From Pyricularia pennisetigena (taxonomy: Eukaryota; Ascomycota; Sordariomycetes; Magnaporthales; Pyriculariaceae), in the NCBI RefSeq assembly GCF_004337985.1, contig NW_021940924.1:62001-126000 (forward strand): a stretch of 64,000 nt of DNA, given 5' to 3'. The position numbers were made by a program, and so were the translations under genes. The number at the start of each line of letters is the position of its first letter. The stretch's first letter is position 1. Positions 53,059-62,398 of this stretch are shown here, piece by piece. The notes below the pieces were generated by a model. It was not told the DNA's origin and did no database searches. It saw only the letters and a program-made list of their open reading frames with translations.

Positions 53059-53219
53059 CGCGTTGTGTTGAATATTCGATACATATTTCAATCCGCCCCT
53101 TCATAGTCTCCGTGTGTTCATTGGTTTTATCGTAGCTGACGGGTGTTTAGATAAGGCGTCAGAATTCCGAACAGGGAGGAGCCATGCAAGGAAAGGCGAA
53201 GTATTCTGCGATGTTATAC
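53059..53219. repeat. Repeat X, other arm, flanking the LINE 5' end
   Basis: These 161 bases match the reverse complement of 51279-51439 with scattered, mainly transition, differences. The 11-base CGCGTTGTGTT at 53059-53069 is the target duplication next to the LINE start. Confidence 0.88.
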
Positions 53220-53256
53220 AGTTTGGAGCAAATCTATCTTCCGCTTTCGGTATATA

Positions 53257-54135
53257 CATTCAACCTGGCAAATCTCATTCGAGGCTATTCGCTGGGAGCG
53301 GCAATCAGCAGCTGATTTGCTTTCCCTAATGAGCTGTTTCGACCACCAGGGAATTCCAGAGTCGCTGGTACGGCCACGTGACAACAATCTAAGCCAAGAT
53401 GACGACGGGAGCGAAGGCGAATGCAACAAAAGCGATGACGACTGGAGCGACCATGACAGCGACAGCAATTCGTCATGTGCCAGCAGCAGCTCCGACAGCT
53501 TGTTTAAGCAGAGCTTTGAGGATGACCTGAAAATGCTCCGGGACTACAGCCTCGTTTTTTTAAACGACACAGGAGATGTGTTTAGGATGCACAGCCTCGT
53601 GCAATTGGCGACAAGAAGATGGTTGGATACCGACGAAAAATTGGAAACATTCAAGGCCCAATACATCAGTCGGATAGCGGGCGATTTCCCTACTGGTGAT
53701 TACAACAACTGGCCGACATGTCAAACTCTATTTGCTCATGTCGAAAAAGCAATAAGCCAGCGCCCCCAAAATGACCAGCCACTACAGAAATGGGCAACGG
53801 TACTATATAATGGCAGCTGGTATGCAAAAGAACAAGGAAGATATAGCTTGGCGGCAACAATGGCAAAGAAATCACGGGAAGCTAGGCAAACAACGCTGGG
53901 CAATTCGCACGAGCTGACCTTGGATAGCATATTGATGGTTGGTCTAATTTTGCTCAACCAAGGGAAATACAAAAATGCCGAAAAGTTGTTTGTGGAAGTT
54001 ATGGAAACGAGCAAAAAGAAGCTGGGGCTTGATCATCCCGACACGCTAACCAGCATGGCCAACCTGGCGTCAACATATCGGAATCAGGGCCGATGGAAAG
54101 AAGCCGAACAGCTAGTTCCTGTTGGAAATGGATGA
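53257..54135 (+). pseudogene. NB-ARC/TPR (NLR-like) receptor fragment
   Basis: The open frame starts, without a Met, at Thr-Trp-Gln-Ile-Ser-Phe-Glu and Ser-Ala-Ala-Asp-Leu-Leu-Ser-Leu-Met-Ser-Cys-Phe-Asp, the end of the winged-helix part of fungal NB-ARC proteins. An acidic insert (Asp/Glu/Ser-rich) follows, then Leu-Arg-Asp-Tyr-Ser-Leu-Val with Met-His-Ser-Leu-Val-Gln-Leu-Ala-Thr-Arg. From about residue 160 come kinesin-light-chain-like TPR units (Gly-Lys-Tyr-Lys-Asn-Ala-Glu-Lys-Leu, Leu-Gly-Leu-Asp-His-Pro-Asp-Thr-Leu). Similarity stops inside a TPR unit at Trp-Lys-Glu-Ala-Glu-Gln-Leu, about ten codons before the stop. The ATPase domain is missing upstream, where repeat X ends at 53219. Intact relatives are signalling NTPases of heterokaryon-incompatibility or defence type. 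Confidence 0.72.
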
Positions 54136-56155
54136 TTTTTGATTTGCGTCAAACCCTGGATATTAAGCACAATAGTCTAAACTTGCTCTTTTATTATATT
54201 TTATCTGCGACGCGATACTCACTTTATTGCTCACAAAGGCTATTTAAATGGATTTAAACCTTCATGACATGAAGTAGGCTGAAGTAGCTTCAGGCTCTCC
54301 CCACATTTCGGAGATGTTTTATTAAATATTTCTCCTAAATATTAGGAGACAAATTAAGTTAAGTGTAGCTTTAAGTCTTGCCGGTGTTGTCCGTCCCTCT
54401 GGATTGTATACATTCTCGTGAGAATATCCGGGCTCACATATACCTGTGTGTCGCTTAATTAGTCAGCTAAGTCCGATTGAAAGCCTGGTTGATGTCACGG
54501 CTAGATACACATTGCAGAATCTCGCCGTATTAGGCGCTACTAACGAAAATTTGAGACCGACGAATGAACAAATTTCAATCAACGTCGCGCCGGAGGCGTT
54601 TAAATCTGGGGTTGGCGTACCCTCCTTGCATCAGTCCAGGCTTGGCGTGGCGGTGCCGCTAGAGGCGTGGCTGACGGGCTGAATCGGTGGTTCCAAGGCT
54701 AGATCTGGGGCCTGATCCCCATAGTTGAAAATCCAAGTCTTCGCCGGCCTGTTAGGTAGGAGGTCGCTCGACCAAGCCCAGTAAGTATAGAGTAGGTATC
54801 CCGACAATAACTGCACTGTGCGGGGCGGGTTTGCAAAATTAATATATGTTATCGAGAGGAAGATGATTATGCTCCAAACTGTACCAGGTTGGTAACAATC
54901 ACTTTACCAATCTATCTGGGGTGAAATTTAGTGCCTAGCCCACATACAAAAAAGGGGCCCTAGTGGTCCGTTGTCAAAATGTAACCCAGATTTGCTACTA
55001 CAGGACCATTTTCGATAAAAACGGAGCAAATATGCGAGATGTTGTTTGGATTGCCTATGCAGTACCAGCACAACAAAATAATGTGAGCCAAAGACAGAAA
55101 AGCTATAACACTACAAATCGTTATACATACGACTCACCCTATCAAATGGCTTTTGGGTTAGGTCCCAGTAAATACTTAGGGATTGGCAATACCAATAAGG
55201 CAGGAGTTGGGAATGAGAGGAGAGGTAGGCGATAATTTAGACCGTTATAGTAAATACAGGTAAACACAGGGGAGGGAAGGGAAGGGAAGGGAGCTTTTCC
55301 GTCCTACGCGTACAACGTATCGCCTCAGGCATGTTCGATAGGCTGAGTCTGCCAATGGGTGTTCCTGTACCTATTCGTCCACGCCTAGTTAGGTTCCGCG
55401 AAAAAAGGTCCAAATATGGTCTTTGGTGATCTCTGTGATAAGAACCTTGTTGCTTCTGGTTGATGTTGGTGATGTGCAAAAATAACCCATTCGGCATTTT
55501 TACAGGGATGCAAGGTGCACTTTACACAACTCCTGACCAATGGGCGAACCTATTAGTTTTCAGATGAACCACATCCGCGGCTGCAGAATCGAATTGTGAC
55601 ATCGGTGGCCGACCTAGTGTGGAGCAAACAGCCGACTTTTGAATGAAGAATGTACGTCCCACATTTTGTCCTTTCCTCTTTCGCAAGCGGTCTAGGCACA
55701 ACGCCTAGTGTTTTGGCCCCATTATCTTTTTGCAACAATCCCCGTCACGTCGAAGAAAGGTGGGAACGCGAGGATCGCAATGTCTTTTTGTTGGTCCCAA
55801 GCCTTTCGGTCCTTATCACCAACTTTGCAACGTGTAATCCCCTGCGGCGAAGTAGCATTTAGACGGATATCAGTCACAACTCCACTTTTTCGAATCATGT
55901 CACCAACACTTCTTTTCCTGCCCAACACGGTAACTGCTTCGGCGTCACCGTATGAGATTTGTACTGCGTCACCAATTTCACGCCAAACCCGAGGCTCTGG
56001 GCCGAATGCTCATCGCCGGCATTAAGATAGCACCAGTTCAACCTCATCACGGAGACAAAAAAACGTCCAGGGTTGTGATTTTACAACATCACTCGCTGCA
56101 GCTATTTACATCACATCACCAACATCTTGTCCCTGTTCTGGTCACGCATGAGCAA
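54136..56155. other. Gene-free stretch with repeat family B, copy 2 (about 54490-54720)
   Basis: At about 54490-54720 the sequence matches 9925-10145. A short (GGGAA)n run lies at 55271-55291. Some open frames exist (54963-55235, 55708-56025), but I recognise nothing in them. Confidence 0.45.
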
Positions 56156-56534
56156 AAATTTGCATTAAATCGTCAACATGCGTAGCACATGGAGAGGTTG
56201 CAATGTGACGCCCCAGCATTCCGCTAACGGTAAAATCCTGGGGCTGTAAATCCCATATGGTGCTGAACGCGTACACGTTCCGCGCAATATGTCAAGGGTC
56301 TAGAGGATTATCAAATTCTTTCATCTGCCCTACGGAGCGCATGGCGGTCTAGGTGTCTTGAGCCTTTCTGCCTATGGAGAATGTTTTAACGCAAGCAGTC
56401 GAGATGACATAAAGGCTACTGATTCCGTGGTCACATATTTCAACTGACCGCACCAACTTCAGTTTTTCCGAAGACTCTAGAATGAAAAAAAAAATCTTCA
56501 CATCAAATCCCTCTGTAGCAAGCAAGCTACAATA

Positions 56535-57647
56535 ATGATCACCCCTAAAACGTCAGTCTGTTTCCGAGGCCTGTCGCGCCAATTATTATCGGCTCGCTTC
56601 ATCAGCACAGCACAAGCTCAGCAATGCAAGCGGCCAAGATACGCCAACTTAGAAATAACTGAATATTTCAATCGAATTCACCTTTCTCCTACACAGCGAA
56701 TCTTCTCCGTCAGCAAACTTACATCTGTTCAACAGCTAGCCTACCTTACCCTTCTCAAGAAGCACCATCTTGTCAGCGTGCCTTATGAGAATCTTCAGGC
56801 TCATTACTCCTGGCACAAAGGGCTCGGTGTTTCGCCGACGCGTCTCTATGAGAAGATTGTCCGCCACCGCCGCGGTGGTTGGTGCTTTGAAACGAACCAA
56901 TTGCTTAATACGGTCCTCCTGTCGCTGGGATTCGACGTTATTTTGGCAGGTTCGCGAGTCTTTGAGCCCTGCAACGGCAGATTCGGCGGACTTGTGCATT
57001 GTGTCAATATTGTCAAGATCGGTGGCGTACACTATTTGCTCGATGTGGGCTTTGGTGGATACGGTCCACCCCAGCCTGTACCATTGCTCGAGGGAACGGG
57101 AGGCATTGAACCGAACGGTCTACAGCACATAGGACCTCAAGCGGAGATGCGAGTAGTGAAACAGGCGATTGCACAGCAGGTCGATCAAACTAGGCGGCTA
57201 TGGGTATATCAGTTCCGACGTGGCCCTGGTGAGGAGTGGCAGCCAATGTGCTGTTTCAACTCGGACTTTGAGTTCCTGCCCGAGGATATCGAGATCCTAA
57301 ACACGCATGGCATGAGCCGCACATGTTTCGCATCACGTGAATTGTTGCTTCAGCGATTCACAACATCAAATGAGCCCCTAACTGCACCTGGGAGAACGAA
57401 TATGAAAGATGTCATGGATGGCGAGCTGGACGGCTCTATTGTGCTATATCAGAATAGGTTGAAATGGCGGAGGGAAGGGAATTTGAAACTGAGCCTTGAG
57501 TTCCGCACCGAAGCGGAACGTGTTGAGGCTATTCGGTTATATTTTGGAATTGTCCTTGACAAAGAGGAGTTGGAGGGAATTAAGGGCAATGCAAGTGAGA
57601 TTAGGGGTTCTTGGTTTGGAACAGCTTTTGACGATGAGACGATTTAA
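56535..57647 (+). CDS. Arylamine N-acetyltransferase, copy 1
   Basis: A single-exon gene of 370 residues from ATG 56535. The NAT catalytic triad is visible: Cys117 in Arg-Arg-Gly-Gly-Trp-Cys-Phe-Glu, His155 in Gly-Leu-Val-His-Cys-Val-Asn and Asp170 in Leu-Leu-Asp-Val-Gly-Phe-Gly-Gly. The enzyme moves an acyl group from acyl-CoA to the amine of arylamines or hydrazines. In Fusarium, NAT1 (FDB2) uses malonyl-CoA to detoxify plant-derived 2-aminophenol; the present sequence cannot show which acyl donor is used. The first 35 residues are basic and hydroxylated without acidic residues (Arg-Gly-Leu-Ser-Arg, Ser-Ala-Arg-Phe-Ile-Ser-Thr), like a mitochondrial presequence, an extension not typical of NATs. 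It lies in a tandem duplication whose second copy also has an intact frame. Confidence 0.9.
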   Translation: MITPKTSVCFRGLSRQLLSARFISTAQAQQCKRPRYANLEITEYFNRIHLSPTQRIFSVSKLTSVQQLAYLTLLKKHHLVSVPYENLQAHYSWHKGLGVSPTRLYEKIVRHRRGGWCFETNQLLNTVLLSLGFDVILAGSRVFEPCNGRFGGLVHCVNIVKIGGVHYLLDVGFGGYGPPQPVPLLEGTGGIEPNGLQHIGPQAEMRVVKQAIAQQVDQTRRLWVYQFRRGPGEEWQPMCCFNSDFEFLPEDIEILNTHGMSRTCFASRELLLQRFTTSNEPLTAPGRTNMKDVMDGELDGSIVLYQNRLKWRREGNLKLSLEFRTEAERVEAIRLYFGIVLDKEELEGIKGNASEIRGSWFGTAFDDETI

Positions 57648-58514
57648 CTACAGCCTATTTTGTGCCTTGCACCCATCATCATGGCCTATTCTGATCCTGC
57701 TTTAGCGCGAACTTTCAGAGTCAGTTTCTGTATTCTAGCTCGTGCACTCTAAAGCACTCAAGGAGTTTTTCTCTCAGTTGCAACGTTATGTCATGTGTTT
57801 CAAGTCGCTATCAGTTAGGCGTCCCAGTCACTCGCCCGTGATGCATGCCTTGTATAAAGTTCATTGGGAGGAAAGCCGGCCACGGAAAGGCGAGCAGGCC
57901 ACTGCGTGTATCGTTTGATTTTCGCCTTAGCCACCCATAACACACCGGCGGGGCTTTCGGATGCAATCCAGTCAATGGAAGCTCGTCGACCTGCAACGTG
58001 GTTCTTATACATCTATTTGGCCTTTTCGAGGCGTAATACATGGTTTGATGGGTCCATTTTCGTTATTATCGTTCTAAGAGGGGGTTTCCAGATAAGGCTT
58101 GGAGGATTTGCTACTAGGATAATATTCTGTCCATTCAAAACGGTGATTGGCTGACTTGATCTGCCAAAGTAGATAAGGTAGTTTTGGTGGCCAAAGCAAA
58201 AGATGACGAGCAGAAAATACCAACGACATCTGATGAATTTCAAACCTGGCAATGCTCAAAACAAACTCGAGAAAATTGCCCGTCGTGCCTATTACCAAAT
58301 AAGCCAAAACAAATTTATGTCTCTAATTGTTCCCTAAACAGTCTATTAGTTATCAAATACGTATCGGCGTTCAAGTTCTGCCTAATATTTGAGACACTAC
58401 CAACTACCGAAAAAGGTGTAAAAAGCAATGTGCGAAAAGATGCAAAACCCCAAAAGATCATTGGATCAGAATAAGCGACAACGAAACTGCAACGAGCCCC
58501 AAGGCGCTCCTTGC
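57648..58514. other. Downstream part of duplicated unit 1
   Basis: The frame at 58184-58474 (Cys-Pro-Ser-Cys, Ser-Asn-Cys-Ser) has no family and may be chance. Its counterpart is at 60543-60833. Confidence 0.3.
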
Positions 58515-58515
58515 N
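58515..58515. other. Undetermined base exactly between the two duplicated units
   Basis: The unit ends at CTTGC and the next begins AAATTTGC. A join of two contigs with an unmerged overlap would look like this. Confidence 0.7.
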
Positions 58516-60873
58516 AAATTTGCATTAAATCGTCAACATGCGTAGCACATGGAGAGGTTGCAATGTGACGCCCCAGCATTCCGCTAACGGTAAAATCCTG
58601 GGGCTGTAAATCCCATATGGTGCTGAACGCGTACACGTTCCGCGCAATATGTCAAGGGTCTAGAGGATTATCAAATTCTTTCATCTGCCCTACGGAGCGC
58701 ATGGCGGTCTAGGTGTCTTGAGCCTTTCTGCCTATGGAGAATGTTTTAACGCAAGCAGTCGAGATGACATAAAGGCTACTGATTCCGTGGTCACATATTT
58801 CAACTGACCGCACCAACTTCAGTTTTTCCGAAGACTCTAGAATGAAGAAAAAAATCTTTACATCAAATCCCTCTGTAGCAAGCAAGCTACAATAATGATC
58901 ACCCCTAAAACGTCAGTCTGTTTCCGAGGCCTGTCGCGCCAATTATTATCGGCTCGCTTCATCAGCACAGCACAAGCTCAGCAATGCAAGCGGCCAAGAT
59001 ACGCCAACTTCGAAATAACTGAATATTTCAATCGAATTCACCTTTCTCCTACACAGCGAATCTTCTCCGTCAGCAAACTTACATCTGTTCAACAGCTAGC
59101 CTACCTTACCCTTCTCAAGAAGCACCATCTTGTCAGCGTGCCTTATGAGAATCTTCAGGCTCATTACTCCTGGCACAAAGGGCTCGGTGTTTCGCCGACG
59201 CGTCTCTATGAGAAGATTGTCCGCCACCGCCGCGGTGGTTGGTGCTTTGAAACGAACCAATTGCTCAATACGGTCCTCCTGTCGCTGGGATTCGACGTTA
59301 TATTGGCAGGTTCGCGAGTCTTTGAGCCCTGCAACGGCAGATTCGGCGGACTTGTGCATTGTGTTAATATTGTTAAGATCGGTGGCGTACACTATTTGCT
59401 CGATGTGGGCTTTGGTGGATACGGTCCACCCAAGCCTGTACCATTGCTCGAGGGAACGGGAGGCATTGAACCGAACGGTCTACAGCACATAGGACCTCAA
59501 GCGGAGATGCGAGTAGTGAAACAGGCGATTGCACAGCAGGTCGATCAGACTAGGCGGCTATGGGTATATCAGTTCCGACATGGCCCTGGTGAGGAGTGGC
59601 AGCCAATGTGCTGTTTCAACTCGGACTTTGAGTTCCTGCCCGAGGATATCGAGATCCTAAACACGCATGGCATGAGCCGCACATGTTTCGCATCACGTGA
59701 ATTGTTGCTTCAGCGATTCACAACATCAAATGAGCCCCTAACTGCACCTGGGAGAACGAATATGAAAGATGTCATGGATGGCGAGCTGGACGGCTCTATT
59801 GTGCTATATCAGAATAGGTTGAAATGGCGGAGGGAAGGGGATTTGAAACTGAGCCTTGAGTTCCGCACCGAAGCGGAACGTGTTGAGGCTATTCGGTTAT
59901 ATTTTGGAATTGTCCTTGACAAAGAGGAGTCGGAGGGAATTAAGGGCACTGCAAGTGAGATTAGGGGTTCTTGGTTTGGAACAGCTTTTGACGATGAGAC
60001 GATTTAACTACAGCCTATTTTGTGCCTTGCACCCATCATCATGGCCTATTCTGATCCTGCTTTAGCGCGAACTTTCAGAGTCAGTTTCTGTATTCTAGCT
60101 CGTGCACTCTAAAACACTCAAGGAGTTTTTCTCTCAGTTGCAACGTTATGTCATGTGTTTCAAGTCGCTATCAGTTAGGCGCCCCAGTCACTCGCCCGTG
60201 ATGCATGCCTTGTATAAAGTTCATTGGGAGGAAAGCCGGCCACGGAAAGGCGAGCAGGCCACTGCGTGTATCGTTTGATTTTCGCCTTAGCCACCCATAA
60301 CACACCGGCGGGGCTTTCGGATGCAATCCAGTCAATGGAAGCTCGTCGACCTGCAACGTGGTTCTTATACATCTATTTGGCCTTTTCGAGGCGTAATACA
60401 TGGTTTGATGGGTCCATTTTCGTTATTATCGTTCTAAGAGAGGTTTCCAGATAAGGCTTGGAGGATTTGCTACTAGGATAATATTCTGTCCATTCAAAAC
60501 GGTGATTGGCTGACTTGATCTGCCAAAGTAGATAAGGTAGTTTTGGTGGCCAAAGCAAAAGATGACGAGCAGAAAATACCAACGACATCTGATGAATTTC
60601 AAACCTGGCAATGCTCAAAACAAACTCGAGAAAATTGCCCGTCGTGCCTATTACCAAATAAGCCAAAACAAATTTATGTCTCTAATTGTTCCCTAAACAG
60701 TCTATTAGTTATCAAATACGTATCGGCGTTCAAGTTCTGCCTAATATTTGAGACACTACCAACTACCGAAAAAGGTGTAAAAAGCAATGTGCGAAAAGAT
60801 GCAAAACCCCAAAAGATCATTGGATCAGAATAAGCGACAACGAAACTGCAACGAGCCCCAAGGCGCTCCTTGC
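58516..60873 (+). repeat. 2.36 kb duplicated unit, copy 2
   Basis: This is the direct repeat of 56156-58514, about 99% identical. Sequence diverges only after GCGCTCCTTGC at 60873, where the plus-strand continuation is unique. Confidence 0.95.
58895..60007 (+). CDS. Arylamine N-acetyltransferase, copy 2
   Basis: Same length and same triad as copy 1 (Cys117, His155, Asp170). I count six amino-acid differences: Leu39Phe, Gln180Lys, Arg229His, Asn316Asp, Leu351Ser and Asn355Thr, none in the triad. Both reading frames are open, so neither copy shows decay. If the duplication is real, the second copy is recent. If it is an assembly artefact, the two sequences are probably two alleles or error-containing versions of one gene. 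Confidence 0.9.
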   Translation: MITPKTSVCFRGLSRQLLSARFISTAQAQQCKRPRYANFEITEYFNRIHLSPTQRIFSVSKLTSVQQLAYLTLLKKHHLVSVPYENLQAHYSWHKGLGVSPTRLYEKIVRHRRGGWCFETNQLLNTVLLSLGFDVILAGSRVFEPCNGRFGGLVHCVNIVKIGGVHYLLDVGFGGYGPPKPVPLLEGTGGIEPNGLQHIGPQAEMRVVKQAIAQQVDQTRRLWVYQFRHGPGEEWQPMCCFNSDFEFLPEDIEILNTHGMSRTCFASRELLLQRFTTSNEPLTAPGRTNMKDVMDGELDGSIVLYQNRLKWRREGDLKLSLEFRTEAERVEAIRLYFGIVLDKEESEGIKGTASEIRGSWFGTAFDDETI

Positions 60874-61030
60874 CTCCATCCTTTCGGCGTTGATCATTTG
60901 ATTGACCAATGTATGCTCAATTACCCGCGTTCCGAAATTTTCTTGATATAGAGCCGGGTTAGTGGGCAGAGGTAAGCGAACATCCCCAAATAGGCACAAC
61001 TATCCCGCTAGCTTCAGCAATACGACCATA
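60874..61030. other. Unique spacer after the duplication
   Basis: Nothing recognisable is seen in this short stretch. Confidence 0.3.
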
Positions 61031-61230
61031 CCAGTATGCGAAAAGATCCGCCTGTGACCGCAGATGCACCCATTAGGAGGCCTCCGTAATGAATTATGCC
61101 TGCTACAAGGATCTAAAGTAGGGAGTCATCAACAACAGAGGGAGCTGCAATGTCTGGGCACCTCACTTACAAGTTGCAGGGATACTTTTAAGGACCAGGG
61201 CTCGCCGCCGTAATCTCCTACCCCCAACAG
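61030..61230. repeat. Dispersed repeat family A, copy 3
   Basis: GCGAAAAGATCCGCCTGTGA, AGGAGGCCTCCGTAATGAAT and AACAACAGAGGGAGCTGCAA match the copy at 4160-4285, with substitutions. The GTAATCTCCTACCCCCAACAG at its end matches, inverted, a piece near 25470. Confidence 0.7.
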
Positions 61231-62008
61231 GCCACTGTCTGCGAGGCATCTGAGCCATTTGGTTTTGAGCAGGGAGGTTCAAGCAGGTATGACGAAGAGT
61301 CGGTGGTGAAGTTGATGCTGGCCGTCAGGGGTGCGTTTTGTGACGGGCTCGTTCCGATTGGCCTTTACCTCTACGGAGCCTTTAGGATGACTTCGGCGTA
61401 GCATTCCGGCACTTAACTGGGGTATTCTTGAGTGGGTCTGCATCTTACAAGATTCCCTGCCCTAACCGTTTCCAAGTATGTAGAGGTACGATGAGTCTGG
61501 ACGTAATCGGGCGTTTCAAAAGGCCTTCCCGTGTTGCGCCCCAGCTCTTCTCCAATCCTCTTCTGCCCCCTCCAGGCTAACTCCTTCGCGACTCAGGAAG
61601 ATGTTACCTGCCCGGGTAACTTGGAGCTCCGAGGCCCTAAGGTTCTTCCGAATAACCTACATTGGAACTAGCATTATCAGCAGCCTCCCTTAATAAGGCA
61701 GTCATCTAACTACGCCTTCTCCTAGTGTTACCACTGCTGCTTGATACGTAGCTGAAACACATGGAAGCCGCACCTTATCTTCTGAACCAACACCTGCCAA
61801 TTTTGCAAATCCCCAGTGCTGGATCCAGCGCCTGGCTTTGGTCGGGTAGTTTCTGCAGATGAGGAGCTTTCCAAACACATCGACAATGGCGCATGGGAGC
61901 ATTGGAGGCTTGGACGAACAGCAATGCAAAAGGTGGTTGAAGACGATCATCTACCCGCATAGCCAATCTTTCCAGAATCCTTGCGGAGTCTGCAAACCTG
62001 ACTGGTAG
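61231..62008. other. Degraded repeat region, no gene
   Basis: A GTGCGTTTTGTGACGGGCTC segment at about 61325 recurs inverted at about 62250-62295. The frames at 61702-61966 on the minus strand carry no domain. Confidence 0.35.
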
Positions 62009-62188
62009 AGTGGTGACTGGGAAGAAGCAGAAGATCTAGGACTTGAAGCATTGAGAAAGAGGCAGGATGCTTTAGGACCAGGCCACCCTCTTACGCTTCA
62101 CTCCTTACTCAACCTTGCAGCAATGAATCAAAACCAGGCCAAGTACAGCCCCATATCTGTGAAGCAGCTAAGACTAGTAGCCCTGTAG
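62009..62188 (+). pseudogene. TPR (kinesin-light-chain-like) fragment
   Basis: A 59-codon plus-strand stretch reads Asp-Trp-Glu-Glu-Ala-Glu-Asp-Leu, Arg-Lys-Arg-Gln-Asp-Ala-Leu-Gly-Pro-Gly-His-Pro-Leu-Thr-Leu and Asn-Leu-Ala-Ala-Met-Asn, which is one and a half TPR units of the NB-ARC/TPR receptor family, then loses similarity and stops at 62186. It has no start. It is a remnant similar in kind to the fragment at 53.3-54.1 kb, but its sequence differs. Confidence 0.6.
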
Positions 62189-62398
62189 GGTGCAGATCGA
62201 TACAAACATATCACAGTTGGGCATTGGAATGCTGCCCCTAGCCATCTTCTCAAAAGGGAAGGTCAATAGGAACTAGCCCGTCACAAAACGCACCCCGAAA
62301 GGTCAGTATCCACATGCCAAGTCTGGAAGGCTACAATGCGAGGTTTTCTTTTGGACATATCTAACCTAAAACAAAAAATAGAGAAAAACAGAACGAAC

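Larger units (their letters stand above)
56156..58514 (+). repeat. 2.36 kb duplicated unit, copy 1
   Basis: The sequence from AAATTTGCATTAAATCG to GGCGCTCCTTGC is repeated at 58516-60873 with about fifteen substitutions and one short indel, so about 99% identical. It contains one N-acetyltransferase gene with flanks. The single base between the copies is undetermined. Confidence 0.95.
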
